Shown: positions 1 through 8,301, counted from the stretch's first letter. The stretch: 64,000 nucleotides of DNA from Faecalicatena contorta (GCF_003149105.1 NZ_QGDS01000018.1:1-64000); one strand, 5' to 3'. Notes: a model not told the origin generated them from the sequence alone. A program made the numbers and translations.

Positions 1-1
1 G

Positions 2-130
2 AAGGCGCTCTGGAAGACTGGAATTTACGCAGAGAGCGGGATGGGGTGTACCGGACCGATTATTCTTGTGTCTGAGGCAAACTGTGAAAAGGCAGCAGAG
101 AACTTGAAAAAAGCCGGGTATATTCAATAA
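2..130 (+). CDS. C-terminal end of a truncated (window-edge) protein, unrecognised
   Basis: An open frame enters from the left edge and stops with TAA at 128-130, giving the last 42 residues of a protein. The visible part contains ESGMGCTGPI followed by ILVSEAN and ends in KKAGYIQ. The Gly/Cys-rich turn followed by a hydrophobic strand suggests a small alpha/beta domain, but I could not assign it to a family. The start and most of the gene lie outside the window. Confidence 0.6.
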   Translation, partial: KALWKTGIYAESGMGCTGPIILVSEANCEKAAENLKKAGYIQ

Positions 131-141
131 GGCATTTTGGG

Positions 142-245
142 TAAGGAAACATCCATGTCACTAAGGAAACAACCATGCTGCTAAGTTCGGAAAAACCTCA
201 CTAAGTAGTATAAGCAAGTCGACAGGATGTACTTTGTTGCTAAGG
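142..245. repeat. 20-bp phased CTAAG-type degenerate direct repeats
   Basis: The tetramer TAAG recurs at 142, 162, 182 and 202 with exactly 20-bp spacing, and again at 241. The first two units (142-161 and 162-181) match at about 16 of 20 positions. The array fills the gap between the partial gene and the DUF3841 pair. It could be a degenerate tandem repeat or a phased protein-binding array; the sequence does not decide. Confidence 0.45.
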
Positions 246-293
246 CTTGAAAAGACCAGGCCCAAGTAGCATAAGTAAAAGGAGGGCAGATCA

Positions 294-860
294 TTGATTG
301 GATGGACACGTCAGGTCCCCCAGGTATGGGAAGAAATAGAGCAGACTGGGAACTATAAGGTGAAAGAGGAATATATCAGAATTAAAAATGATACGATTGC
401 CGATTTTTATTTAAAACTGTATGAATGGTATACCCAGAAGAGCAGAGCCTATGTTGAAATTCCAGAAGATGCCCGGTATCCAATCTGGTTTTCCCTTTCA
501 GAAGATTTCAGGCTGCAAAAAGTCCCTGGTACAGTGACTATGAGGGTGGAAATTCCTGAAGAAAATGTACTGGTTATTGATATGGAAAAGTGGGATTACC
601 GAGGAAATCTTATGTATGTTGCTATAGACCAAAAAGACAGGGATGATTTTGAAAGAGAATTGGCCCGGTATGGAATTGGTGATGAGACAGCGTTGGCTGA
701 ATCCCCAAAAGGAAATTATTATCCTTTACTGAAAAAGAAGGTTATAGACAGTTGGGAGCGCGTGTTTACAATGCCTCCGGCTCTCCTGGAAAAAGGGTTT
801 GCTACAACCTGGGAGATAAAAAAGGAATGGGTAAAGGAGGTAGTGTCCAATGACGAGTGA
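294..860 (+). CDS. DUF3841 family protein (first of a tandem pair)
   Basis: A 188-residue protein resembling the uncharacterised DUF3841 family. It opens with WTRQVPQVWEEIE, has a central PEDARYPIWFS segment and ends in a WEIKKEWVKEV helix. No signal peptide or membrane segment is visible, so it is probably cytosolic. The start is TTG at 294, supported by an AGGAGGG ribosome site about 8 bases upstream. The 3' end overlaps the next gene, a paralogue, by 11 bases, so the two are translationally coupled. Function is unknown, and family membership is from remembered sequence features only. Confidence 0.7.
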   Translation: MIGWTRQVPQVWEEIEQTGNYKVKEEYIRIKNDTIADFYLKLYEWYTQKSRAYVEIPEDARYPIWFSLSEDFRLQKVPGTVTMRVEIPEENVLVIDMEKWDYRGNLMYVAIDQKDRDDFERELARYGIGDETALAESPKGNYYPLLKKKVIDSWERVFTMPPALLEKGFATTWEIKKEWVKEVVSNDE

Positions 861-1413
861 AGGGAATATCATGATGTGGACCGGGCAGACAGAGATTGTA
901 ATGCAGACTTTGAATGAGACTGGACGATATGTGGTAAAACGAAGCTATGTAGAGCAAAAATATAAGGAAACTGCATGGGTTTTTCAAGAAGCATATCAGT
1001 ATCTTTCACAATGTGCAGAAGGACTGATTCCAAGACCCGAAGATGCAGAAAGCCCTATTTGGGTTTATAAATCCGTGCACCATATTTATGGCGGTGAAGG
1101 AATGAACTATTTGGAGCTGGAAGTTCCTAAAAATCAGCTTATTACCTTTGACACCCGAAAATGGAACCGGATTCTGAATCTGAATTATGTCGGAAAGACC
1201 GTACATGAAGAGGAAGAATTCCAAAAGTGGCTGGAGAAAAGAGGAATTCGGGATAATTTTTCAATTTTTTCCACGCCATTCTATCCAGTAGAAAAACAGG
1301 AAATCAAAAAAAGCTGGAGTAACCTGCTGCAAATACCCGTCGAGGATGATGAGTATACGCAGGGGATGATATGGGAATTAAAGAAAGAATGGATAAAAAG
1401 AGAGTGCAAATGA
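850..1413 (+). CDS. DUF3841 family protein (second paralogue)
   Basis: A 187-residue paralogue of the upstream protein. It shares WTGQTE near the start, PEDAESPIWV in the middle and a closing WELKKEWIKRE helix, so the pair arose by tandem duplication. The start at 850 is preceded by AAAGGAGG at 833-840. ATG codons at 871 and 874 are alternatives that would align its WTGQ better with the WTRQ of its partner. The stop codon sits inside the loop of the terminator hairpin that ends the two-gene operon. Function unknown. Confidence 0.7.
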   Translation: MTSEGNIMMWTGQTEIVMQTLNETGRYVVKRSYVEQKYKETAWVFQEAYQYLSQCAEGLIPRPEDAESPIWVYKSVHHIYGGEGMNYLELEVPKNQLITFDTRKWNRILNLNYVGKTVHEEEEFQKWLEKRGIRDNFSIFSTPFYPVEKQEIKKSWSNLLQIPVEDDEYTQGMIWELKKEWIKRECK

Positions 1414-1427
1414 CTGCACTCTCTTTT
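1396..1427 (+). terminator. Intrinsic terminator overlapping the DUF3841 stop codon
   Basis: A perfect 13-bp stem (1396-1408 with 1415-1427) and a 6-base loop, with the 3' arm ending in TTTT. The TGA stop of the second DUF3841 gene (1411-1413) lies in the loop, so the coding region and terminator overlap. Confidence 0.8.
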
Positions 1428-1429
1428 CA

Positions 1430-1500
1430 TATAATAGGAAACCCCTCCGGGGGGCTGCACTACGCGCATAAGAAAATGGCCGCTAAAGCAACCGTGCTTT
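1430..1500. repeat. Family-3 intergenic repeat, copy A
   Basis: It begins with ATAATAGGAAAC, then has a C/G-rich CCTCCGGGGGG hairpin and the segment TGCACTACGCGCATAAG. A closely related string recurs at 60530-60595, and the ATAATAGGAAAC head recurs at 63428. It lies between convergent genes. Confidence 0.6.
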
Positions 1501-1513
1501 GGCACTTTATTTC

Positions 1514-2305
1514 TTAATTTCCGGCCTTTTCTTCATATGTAGCTTTTGCATCCCGGATCAGTGTATTGAATTTATCTGCCTGCCATGCGGATCTTCCGGT
1601 AAACAAGCCATCAATAGAAGGTTGTACAATTAATTCGTTTGCATTTCCCGGATTTACACTTCCGCCGTATAATACAGGAATATCTTTTCCTGCATCTCCA
1701 AAGATTTCCAGGAGGGTCTCCTTGATTACTTTATGCATTTTTTCAGCATAATCTGCAGAGGCAGGGGTTCCGTTTACGCCGATGGACCACACTGGTTCAT
1801 AAGCAACCCATATCTTTTCAGTTTGCGACACTGGCACATCATGGAATCCTATCTTTAACTGCATACGCAAAATTTCAGCACTTATGCCAAAATTCTTTTC
1901 ATCTGCAGTCTCACCAATGCACAGAAGTGCAGTAAAGCCGTGATTCAAAGCGGCCTTTACCTTCTTGTTTTCTTCCACATCAGTTTCACCAAATACATGC
2001 CTTCTCTCGGAATGACCAATCATAACAAGGTCAATCCCCATCTCCTTCAGCATGGGAGGAGAAATCTCTCCGGTAAACTGTCCTTCGTCTTCCCAGCACA
2101 TATTTTGTGCACCGATTTTAACGTAGTCCCGGTCCACACCTTTGGCAGCGCTCTCTAATGTAGTATAGGAAGGGATAATAAATAATTCTATCTCTTCACG
2201 GCTGATATCTTTTGTGTATGATACCAGGTCCTGGAGATATGTTACAGTGTCCTGAATATTCTTATACATTTTCAGATTACTTCCAAAATATAACTTCTTC
2301 TGCAT
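1514..2305 (-). CDS. tpiA: Triosephosphate isomerase family protein (divergent)
   Basis: A 263-residue TIM-barrel isomerase. Catalytic residues are visible: N10 and K12 in SNLKMYKN, the histidine of IGHSERR, and the glutamate of AYEPVW. The phosphate-binding YGGSVNPGNA is also present. The flexible lid reads PVWSIGVNG rather than the usual PVWAIGTG, and the N-terminal region is unlike the gpm/pgk-linked glycolytic enzyme. It is monocistronic with its own promoter, opposite a sugar-phosphate operon. It may be the glycolytic enzyme or a paralogue acting on another aldose/ketose phosphate such as a tetrulose phosphate; the lid change favours looking at the second. RBS AAGGAGG precedes ATG. Confidence 0.85.
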   Translation of the reverse strand: MQKKLYFGSNLKMYKNIQDTVTYLQDLVSYTKDISREEIELFIIPSYTTLESAAKGVDRDYVKIGAQNMCWEDEGQFTGEISPPMLKEMGIDLVMIGHSERRHVFGETDVEENKKVKAALNHGFTALLCIGETADEKNFGISAEILRMQLKIGFHDVPVSQTEKIWVAYEPVWSIGVNGTPASADYAEKMHKVIKETLLEIFGDAGKDIPVLYGGSVNPGNANELIVQPSIDGLFTGRSAWQADKFNTLIRDAKATYEEKAGN

Positions 2306-2346
2306 AACGGCCTCCTTTTATATAGTCCTTGGTAGAATCTGTTTCT

Positions 2347-2375
2347 ATTATAAAGGGAGAGCCATAAAAACGCAA
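2347..2375 (-). promoter_or_regulatory. Sigma-A-type promoter of the tpiA-like gene
   Basis: On the minus strand, -35 TTGCGT (2370-2375), a 17-bp spacer and a perfect -10 TATAAT (2347-2352), about 40 bases upstream of the start codon. Confidence 0.7.
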
Positions 2376-2390
2376 CGGAAACACAATGTG

Positions 2391-2864
2391 TTATAAAATA
2401 TCAGATATCTTTTTATCTAAAATATTAGGAGTCTCGGTTGGGGCATAACGGCCTACAACGTTACCATTACGGTCTACTAAAAATTTTGTAAAGTTCCATT
2501 TTATTTTTTCCCCGATAAGTCCCCCCTTTTGTCTTTTTAAAAAAGAATATAACGGAGATTCATTCGTGCCGTTTACATCAATTTTTGCAAAACGGGGAAA
2601 AGTAGTACCGTAGCGTAAAGTGCAGAATGAATGAATTTCATCAATATTGCCGGGTGCCTGTCCGGCAAATTGGTTGCAGGGAAAATCCAGGATTTCAAAG
2701 CCCTGGTCTTTGTATTTTTCATATAAGCTCTGCAAGCCTTTATATTGCGGAGTAAAGCCGCAGCCTGTGGCGGTATTTACAATTAAGAGTACTTTACCTT
2801 TATATTCACCCAAAGATGTTTCCTGACCGTTCATTGTTTTTACTTTAATTTCATAAATTGACAT
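2391..2864 (-). CDS. Glutathione peroxidase-family thiol peroxidase
   Basis: A 157-residue protein of the usual length for bacterial GPx-like peroxidases, which reduce hydroperoxides in the cytosol. The peroxidatic residue is cysteine (C35 in TATGCGFTPQY), not selenocysteine. FPCNQF (N64-Q65) and the KWNFTKFLVD tryptophan/asparagine complete the catalytic set. C81 in HSFCTLRYG is placed like the resolving cysteine of thioredoxin-dependent members, so thioredoxin rather than glutathione is the likely reductant (inference). Start ATG has an AAGGAG site. It has its own promoter, divergent from the sugar operon. Confidence 0.9.
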   Translation of the reverse strand: MSIYEIKVKTMNGQETSLGEYKGKVLLIVNTATGCGFTPQYKGLQSLYEKYKDQGFEILDFPCNQFAGQAPGNIDEIHSFCTLRYGTTFPRFAKIDVNGTNESPLYSFLKRQKGGLIGEKIKWNFTKFLVDRNGNVVGRYAPTETPNILDKKISDIL

Positions 2865-2908
2865 AGTTGTTCTCCTTTTTGTGGAATAGAACTTTCTTAG
2901 TTAGTATT

Positions 2909-2937
2909 GTTATACTATGTAAAAGGGCATCTGTCAA
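2909..2937 (-). promoter_or_regulatory. Promoter of the peroxidase gene
   Basis: Minus strand: consensus -35 TTGACA (2932-2937), 17-bp spacer, -10 TATAAC (2909-2914), about 45 bases before the ATG. Confidence 0.75.
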
Positions 2938-3026
2938 TGATTTTGAACAATTTAATTTTGCAAAATCTAATAAATGATTATTGTGATTTAGAAATAGAAA
3001 ATAATAAGTCGTATGTATTTTAAGCC

Positions 3027-3056
3027 TTGACAAGGAGAATGAGAAAAGAGTATATT
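3027..3056 (+). promoter_or_regulatory. Promoter of the sugar-phosphate operon
   Basis: Consensus -35 TTGACA (3027-3032), 18-bp spacer and -10 TATATT (3051-3056). The predicted transcription start falls just before the palindromic operator at 3067. Confidence 0.75.
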
Positions 3057-3066
3057 TATGTTATGG

Positions 3067-3080
3067 TGTAACCGGTTACA
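3067..3080. promoter_or_regulatory. LacI-family operator palindrome
   Basis: TGTAACCGGTTACA is a perfect 14-bp palindrome with the central CG typical of LacI-family operators. It sits immediately downstream of the -10 element, where a bound repressor would block transcription. The second gene of the operon encodes a LacI-family regulator, its probable ligand-controlled owner (inference). Confidence 0.75.
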
Positions 3081-3127
3081 TAAAGCTTTCCGGTGTAAAA
3101 GAATTAGAAAGGATAAGGAGGAAAAAA

Positions 3128-3790
3128 ATGAAGAAGATATCCCCATCAATGATGTGTGTTGAAATTGACAAACTAAATGAGTATCTGAAGGTATTTGAGG
3201 AGGAGGGCATAGAGTATTTGCACATTGACATTATGGACGGTGAATATGTCCCAAACTATACGCTGGGTACGGATTATGTAAAGCAGCTCCGTAAATTAAC
3301 GAACATTCCGTTGGATGTGCATTTGATGATTAATAATCCAGAAAGAAAAATCGAGTGGTTTGATTTTCAGGAGGGTGAGTATGTGGCTGTTCATCCGGAG
3401 AGTACCCAGCATCTGCAAAAGGCTTTGCAGGCTATAAAAGCAACGGGTGCTAAGACAATGGTTGCAATCAATCCCGCTACAACGGTGGAGAGCCTCAGAT
3501 ATGTTCTGGATGATATGGATGGTTTGCTTGTTATGACCGTGAATCCGGGATTTGCCGGACAGAAGGCAATTCCCCAGGCAATCCAGAAAATAGAGGATTG
3601 CAGGAATTATTTGGATGCGGAAGGATATTCTAATATTGAAATTGCAGTGGACGGCAATGTCAGTTATGAACTGGCAGGCGAAATGTCGGAGAAATACGCA
3701 GATATCTTTGTAGCGGGAACCTCAAGCTTTTTGAACGGATTAGATGGAATACAGGAGGGCATCCGTAAAATGAGAGATATTATTGGATAG
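3128..3790 (+). CDS. Ribulose-phosphate/allulose-6-phosphate 3-epimerase family (AlsE-like)
   Basis: A 220-residue TIM-barrel epimerase. It shows ISPSMMC at the N terminus, the metal-binding HIDIMDG, DVHLMI and MTVNPGFAGQ loops, and the EIAVDGNVS catalytic aspartate. The ISPSMMC opening and YVPNYTLG segment resemble E. coli AlsE (D-allulose-6-phosphate to fructose-6-phosphate) more than Rpe. It is first in an operon with a LacI regulator, a PfkB kinase and hexulose-phosphate enzymes, which fits a ketohexose phosphate substrate. Start ATG follows AAGGAGG. Rpe activity cannot be excluded. Confidence 0.8.
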   Translation: MKKISPSMMCVEIDKLNEYLKVFEEEGIEYLHIDIMDGEYVPNYTLGTDYVKQLRKLTNIPLDVHLMINNPERKIEWFDFQEGEYVAVHPESTQHLQKALQAIKATGAKTMVAINPATTVESLRYVLDDMDGLLVMTVNPGFAGQKAIPQAIQKIEDCRNYLDAEGYSNIEIAVDGNVSYELAGEMSEKYADIFVAGTSSFLNGLDGIQEGIRKMRDIIG

Positions 3791-3819
3791 AATGTTCCAT
3801 TCAACGGAGGAAACGGAAA

Positions 3820-4836
3820 ATGCCTAAGGAGTTTACGATTAATGATATTGCAAGGGAAGCGGGCGTTTCAAAGGCGACAGTGTCGCGGGTGTTGAATGAA
3901 TCAGCTTCCGTTAAGCCGGAGACAAAAGAGCGGATCCTGAATATTATGAAGGAGCGGAATTTCTCCCCGTCAGCAGCAGCGCGAGATTTATCAAGGCAGC
4001 AATCCAATACCATTGGTGTGATTGTGCCGGAAGTTGACAATCCCTTTTTCGGGGAGATACTCAGAGGTATTACCGAGATTGCGGACCAGAACAACTATAT
4101 GCTTGTATGCTGTAATTCAGATGATAGTGCGGAGAAGGATAAAAAAGCACTTTTGATGCTGAAAGAGCATAGAGTGAGGGGGCTGATTTACACTCCGGCA
4201 GTTGATTATACAACGAAGGAACAGCAGATAACCATTAATAAGCTTTTGAAAGATTTGAACGCACCTATTGTCATTATGGACCGTCCAACGGACAGTTTGG
4301 AGCAATATGACGGAGTATTCTTTGACGATGAGAAAGCCATGTATGAAGCGACAAAAGCGTTAATACAGGCGGGCCATACGAAAATAGGACTTTTGAATGC
4401 GACAATGGACAGAGTACTGGCAAGGGGCCGTTATAAGGGCTATGAGCGGGCAATGAATGAAGCCGGAATCCTTATGGAAAGACGGTATATATTTGAAGGC
4501 GATTACCGGATGACAAAAGCATATCACTTTTCGAAAAAGCTGCTTTCTATGGAGGACAGGCCCACGGCAGTGCTGGCTTGCAATAACAGAACCAGTCTTG
4601 GCTTTTTGAAGGCATTGTATGAGAGAGGCGAGCGTTTATCTAAGGATATCGCCTGTATAGGACTGGACAGGATAGAAGCGTTTGAGATTATAAATAATAA
4701 ATTTAACTATATTGAAAGGGATGCCAATCAAATGGGGCGCCATGCAATCCGGCTGCTGAATGACAGAATCGCATGTCCGCAGAAACCGCTGGAACAGGTC
4801 GTTCTGACACCGGTTCTTAAGATTCATAATTTATAG
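3820..4836 (+). CDS. LacI-family transcriptional regulator
   Basis: A 338-residue repressor. Residues 1-55 form the helix-turn-helix and hinge (TINDIAREAGVSKATVSRVL, then SPSAAARDLS). The remainder is a periplasmic-binding-like ligand domain starting at IGVIVPEVDNPFF. It lies 29 bases after the epimerase gene with its own Shine-Dalgarno site, so it is probably autoregulated through the palindrome upstream of the operon. The inducer is unknown; a sugar or sugar phosphate handled by the adjacent enzymes is the natural guess. Confidence 0.93.
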   Translation: MPKEFTINDIAREAGVSKATVSRVLNESASVKPETKERILNIMKERNFSPSAAARDLSRQQSNTIGVIVPEVDNPFFGEILRGITEIADQNNYMLVCCNSDDSAEKDKKALLMLKEHRVRGLIYTPAVDYTTKEQQITINKLLKDLNAPIVIMDRPTDSLEQYDGVFFDDEKAMYEATKALIQAGHTKIGLLNATMDRVLARGRYKGYERAMNEAGILMERRYIFEGDYRMTKAYHFSKKLLSMEDRPTAVLACNNRTSLGFLKALYERGERLSKDIACIGLDRIEAFEIINNKFNYIERDANQMGRHAIRLLNDRIACPQKPLEQVVLTPVLKIHNL

Positions 4837-4933
4837 GCTGGGTTCTGGAGGCGTCAGAAAAGTAATTAGATTGTAACGGTTCTGAACAGATACATTAGAA
4901 TTTCATATAACAGAATGATATAGGAGGCTATTT

Positions 4934-5875
4934 ATGGAAAAACCTAAGATATTAGTAGTGGGCAGTATGAATATGGATCTTTTTGTGGAAGGAGCAAATA
5001 CAATTCCTAAATTTGGAGAATCTATTTTGTGTGGAAACTATGGCTATGCCACAGGAGGAAAAGGTTCCAATCAGGCGATTGCAGCGGCTTTGCAGGGAGC
5101 AGACGTAACAATGGTGGGACGTCTGGGAGATGATACAAATGGGGAGTCTCTTAGAAAAGAGCTGAAAAAAGCCGGGGTGCATACAGAGTATATTGTAACG
5201 GATCCCGACAGGCAGACAGGCCTTGCCCTGATGCTGCTTCACGAGGATGGACGATATGTTTCCTATGTGGCCCTGGGGGCAAACGGAGGCATCTGCGGAG
5301 CGGATGTTAAGGCAGCGCTGGACGCCTGCCAGTTTGACATGGTAATTATGCAGTTGGAAATGCCCCTGGAAACGGTGTACCAGACATATGAGCTGGCGAA
5401 GGAAAGAAAAATCCCGGTATTTCTGGATGCAGGGCCTGCAATGAATATTCCCCTGAAACGCTTGGAAGGGCTTTTTATTCTCTCACCAAATGAAGCCGAG
5501 ACAGAAGCTCTGACAGGGATTAACCCTGATACAGAAGAGAAGGCAATTCAGGCGGCAAAGATGTTATATGAAGAAGCAAAGCCGGAATATGTCATTTTAA
5601 AGCTAGGTTCCAGGGGAGCGATGCTTTATGATGGAAATAACACAGAACTGATTCCATGCTTTAAGGTGAAAGCAGTGGATTCAACCGCCGCAGGTGATAC
5701 GTTTGGAGCAGCACTTGCAATCCGCCTTTGCAAAGGAGATGACATGCGGGATGCAATCCGGTTCGCACATGCGGCAGCAGGAATCTGTGTTTCCAGAATG
5801 GGAGCCCAGGTGTCAATTCCCAGGGAGGAAGAAGTGGCAGAATTTCTATCACAATCCATCCAGGTAAATTCATAA
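4934..5875 (+). CDS. PfkB/ribokinase-family carbohydrate kinase
   Basis: A 313-residue sugar kinase. PfkB signature 1 is seen as GGKGSNQAIAAALQGADV near residue 41 and signature 2 as DSTAAGDTFGAAL near residue 249, which holds the catalytic aspartate in AAGDTF. Length and motifs match ribokinase. No sugar transporter is encoded nearby, so the substrate may enter through a distant system or arise inside the cell. In this operon it would supply the phosphorylated substrate for the AlsE-like epimerase. TGTAACGG in its leader (4872-4879) resembles half of the operator palindrome. Confidence 0.88.
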   Translation: MEKPKILVVGSMNMDLFVEGANTIPKFGESILCGNYGYATGGKGSNQAIAAALQGADVTMVGRLGDDTNGESLRKELKKAGVHTEYIVTDPDRQTGLALMLLHEDGRYVSYVALGANGGICGADVKAALDACQFDMVIMQLEMPLETVYQTYELAKERKIPVFLDAGPAMNIPLKRLEGLFILSPNEAETEALTGINPDTEEKAIQAAKMLYEEAKPEYVILKLGSRGAMLYDGNNTELIPCFKVKAVDSTAAGDTFGAALAIRLCKGDDMRDAIRFAHAAAGICVSRMGAQVSIPREEEVAEFLSQSIQVNS

Positions 5876-5940
5876 TGATACATCAGGGAAAGCCAAACTT
5901 ATAAATGAACTGTAACGGACTTTTAAAGAAGGAGACAGAT

Positions 5941-6585
5941 ATGAAATTACAATTAGCACTGGATGACTTAACTTTAGAGAAAGCACTTGAATTGACAGAA
6001 AAGGTGCAGGATTACATTGACATCATTGAAATCGGAACTCCCTTTGTATACCAGGAGGGAATGCGTGCGGTGGAAGCATTCAGAGAACGTTTTCCCAAAA
6101 AGGAGATACTGGCAGATATGAAAATCATGGATGCCGGTTATTATGAGGCAGAAGAGGCTCTGCAAGTGGGGGCAGATTATGTAACGGTTCTGGGAGTGAC
6201 GGACAACCTGACAATAAAGGGCTGTATTGAAGCAGCAGAAAAATACGGAAAAGAGATTGTTGTAGACATGATTTGTGTGCCTGATTTGCCGAAACGTATC
6301 CATGAGCTGGAAGATTTAGGGGCTCATGGTCTGGCGGTGCATGTAGGTACCGACCAGCAGGCGGCAGGACGCAAGCCGATAGACGACCTGCGGGTGATGG
6401 CAGAACATTGTAAAAAAGCTAAGATTTCAGTGGCAGGCGGAATCAGTGCGGATACAACAGCAGAATATGCCGCTTTGAAACCGGAAGTGCTGATTGTGGG
6501 AAGCGGAATCACGCATGCAGAGAATCCGGCGGAGGCAGCCAAAGCAATAAAAGACAGCATGATTTCAGCAGAAGAACAGTTGTAA
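5941..6585 (+). CDS. hxlA: 3-hexulose-6-phosphate synthase
   Basis: A 214-residue decarboxylase-superfamily TIM barrel. It begins MKLQLALDDLT and carries DIIEIGTPF, the metal/phosphate motif ADMKIMDAGYYE, VTVLGVTD and VAGGIS. These match hexulose-6-phosphate synthase, which condenses formaldehyde with ribulose-5-phosphate or runs in reverse. An upstream in-frame ATG exists at 5905, but AAGGAGA just before 5941 and family length favour 5941. The adjacent isomerase gene supports the assignment over the related keto-gulonate-phosphate decarboxylases. Confidence 0.85.
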   Translation: MKLQLALDDLTLEKALELTEKVQDYIDIIEIGTPFVYQEGMRAVEAFRERFPKKEILADMKIMDAGYYEAEEALQVGADYVTVLGVTDNLTIKGCIEAAEKYGKEIVVDMICVPDLPKRIHELEDLGAHGLAVHVGTDQQAAGRKPIDDLRVMAEHCKKAKISVAGGISADTTAEYAALKPEVLIVGSGITHAENPAEAAKAIKDSMISAEEQL

Positions 6586-6645
6586 GGTTGGAGAACAAAG
6601 GGAGGCGGACTCCAAATGTCCGCTTTTGAAAGGAGAATAGGCAGA

Positions 6646-7206
6646 ATGGCGGAAGCAATCATATTAAAAAAAATATTAGAAGAATTGACAGAGAATGCGA
6701 AACAGATTCGTCAGGAGGAGCTGGAGCAGTTTGCAGATAACATACAAGCCGCAAAACGTATTTTTGTAGCTGGAGCAGGCCGTTCCGGGTTTGTAGCAAG
6801 AGCATTTTCTAACCGGCTGATGCATCTGGGCCTGACCGTTTATTTTGTGGGCGAGCCGACGACTCCTTCCATACAAGAAGGGGATTTGCTGATTATTGCG
6901 TCTGGTTCCGGCGAAACCGGCAGCTTGAAAGTTATGGCGGAGAAGGCAAAAAAACAACAGGCTGCGGTGGCTGCTATTACAATATTCCCCGAAGCGTCAA
7001 TCGGAAGTATGGCAGATGCAGTGATACAGGTTCCGGGAGTGACGCCCAAGAGTGAACTGGAAAATAAAGTGATATCCATACAGCCTATGGGAAATGTCTT
7101 TGAGCAGACTGCCTGGCTGATCTTCGATAATATTGTTATGATACTCATGGAAAGACTGGGAAAGACGGAAGAAGAAATGTTCAAGTTACATGCAAATCTT
7201 GAGTAA
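6646..7206 (+). CDS. hxlB: 6-phospho-3-hexuloisomerase
   Basis: A 186-residue SIS-domain isomerase that interconverts arabino-3-hexulose-6-phosphate and fructose-6-phosphate. The sugar-phosphate loop is seen in AGAGRSGFVARAF and IIASGSGETGSL. ATG 6616 is in frame, but AAAGGAG before 6646 and the family N terminus (short helix then ILEELTENA) favour 6646. A 6-bp stem-loop (6605-6610 with 6618-6623) lies just upstream and may tune expression. Paired with hxlA it forms the formaldehyde-fixing half of the ribulose monophosphate route, or a pentose-supply route in reverse. Confidence 0.87.
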   Translation: MAEAIILKKILEELTENAKQIRQEELEQFADNIQAAKRIFVAGAGRSGFVARAFSNRLMHLGLTVYFVGEPTTPSIQEGDLLIIASGSGETGSLKVMAEKAKKQQAAVAAITIFPEASIGSMADAVIQVPGVTPKSELENKVISIQPMGNVFEQTAWLIFDNIVMILMERLGKTEEEMFKLHANLE

Positions 7207-7244
7207 ATCGGATAGTTCAATTAGAGAAAGGAGATGATGTCAAA

Positions 7245-7595
7245 TTGGAAATCAAAAGGTTTGGTGTAAAGCAGAGAATGAGTGCAGTCAATGAACATAA
7301 TGGTGTACTGTATTTTGCCGGCAAAGTGGCGCCTGATACGAGCGTTTCGGCGGCAGAGCAAACGAAGCTGATTCTTGATGCATTGGAAAGGCTTCTAAAT
7401 GAGCATGGGTCGGATAAAAATCATGTTTTATCCGCGTTAATTCATTTGCATGATTTTTCGGATTTTGATGCCATGAACTCGGTTTGGGATGAATGGATTG
7501 ACAATGGTAATGCCCCTGCAAGAACATGCGTTGGCGGGGTAATGATGGATGGGAATCCACTTGTTGAAATTACGATCACAGCGGCTAAAAAGTAG
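7245..7595 (+). CDS. RidA/YjgF-like protein
   Basis: A 116-residue trimeric-barrel protein of the RidA/YjgF/YER057c superfamily. YFAGKVAPD, ILDALERLLNEHGSD and the C-terminal ARTCVGGVMM / VEITITAA strands are visible. It resembles the YoaB-type subgroup rather than classic imine deaminase RidA. The start is TTG at 7245 behind AAAGGAG; no in-frame ATG fits. Its place after hxlB suggests it deals with a reactive by-product of the pathway (inference). Confidence 0.75.
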   Translation: MEIKRFGVKQRMSAVNEHNGVLYFAGKVAPDTSVSAAEQTKLILDALERLLNEHGSDKNHVLSALIHLHDFSDFDAMNSVWDEWIDNGNAPARTCVGGVMMDGNPLVEITITAAKK

Positions 7596-7793
7596 AAGAA
7601 TCCAATTTCTTTAACGCCGCTGAACTTCTGTAATGAGCCGGCTAACTACATAAATAAAGTTCACAATACTAGCGTGGAGAACAGAGAGATAGTTTATTTC
7701 TATAAGTGGAGTTTTTTATAGAAATTATCGATAGGACAATTAGAAATATACCTGTTATTATTAATAATAGAAATAAAATAGCAGGAGGAAGAA

Positions 7794-8285
7794 ATGAATA
7801 TTAAACAAGAGATTAGTCTTAAAAAGGTACAGACAGATGCGGAGGAAAATTTTAGAGAGGGTTATTTTTGCTGTGAAGCACTGATGGCTGCCATTAGAGA
7901 TAATTTTGATCTGGATGTTCCTGAGGAAGTGGTTGCCATGGCTTCTGGAATGGCAGTTGGAGCGGGGCGTTCCGGGTGCATGTGCGGAGCTTTGAATGGG
8001 GGGATTCTTGCTTTGGGAATGTTTTTTGGAAGAACTGAAAAGACAGGACCTCAAGATCCAAAAGTTGTGAAGTGTATGGCGCTTACGAACGAGCTGCATG
8101 ACTGGTTTAAGAAGGCAAGCGAAAAAAATAGTGTCTGTTGCCGGGTACTGACAAAGGAATTCGACATGAGCAAGGGCGAACATAAAGAACAGTGTATTCA
8201 TTTTACCGGGCTTTGTGCATGGAAAGTGGCAGATATTATCGTTCGAGAACTGGGACTTGCTAATTTGGATGAAAAGACAGCGTAG
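7794..8285 (+). CDS. C_GCAxxG_C_C family redox protein
   Basis: A 163-residue protein with the family pattern of scattered cysteines: YFCCEAL, then GCMCGALNGG (the GCAxxG-type core), a later CCRVLTKEF and CIHFTGLCAW. These probably bind a metal or cluster, but the biochemical role of the family is not established. No signal peptide. AGGAGG precedes ATG. The next gene, a membrane transporter, starts 16 bases after the stop. A short fragment with the same GILxLGMFFG coding sequence is found at 9502-9540. Confidence 0.85.
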   Translation: MNIKQEISLKKVQTDAEENFREGYFCCEALMAAIRDNFDLDVPEEVVAMASGMAVGAGRSGCMCGALNGGILALGMFFGRTEKTGPQDPKVVKCMALTNELHDWFKKASEKNSVCCRVLTKEFDMSKGEHKEQCIHFTGLCAWKVADIIVRELGLANLDEKTA

Positions 8286-8301
8286 GGCGGGGGCAGAGGA
8301 A

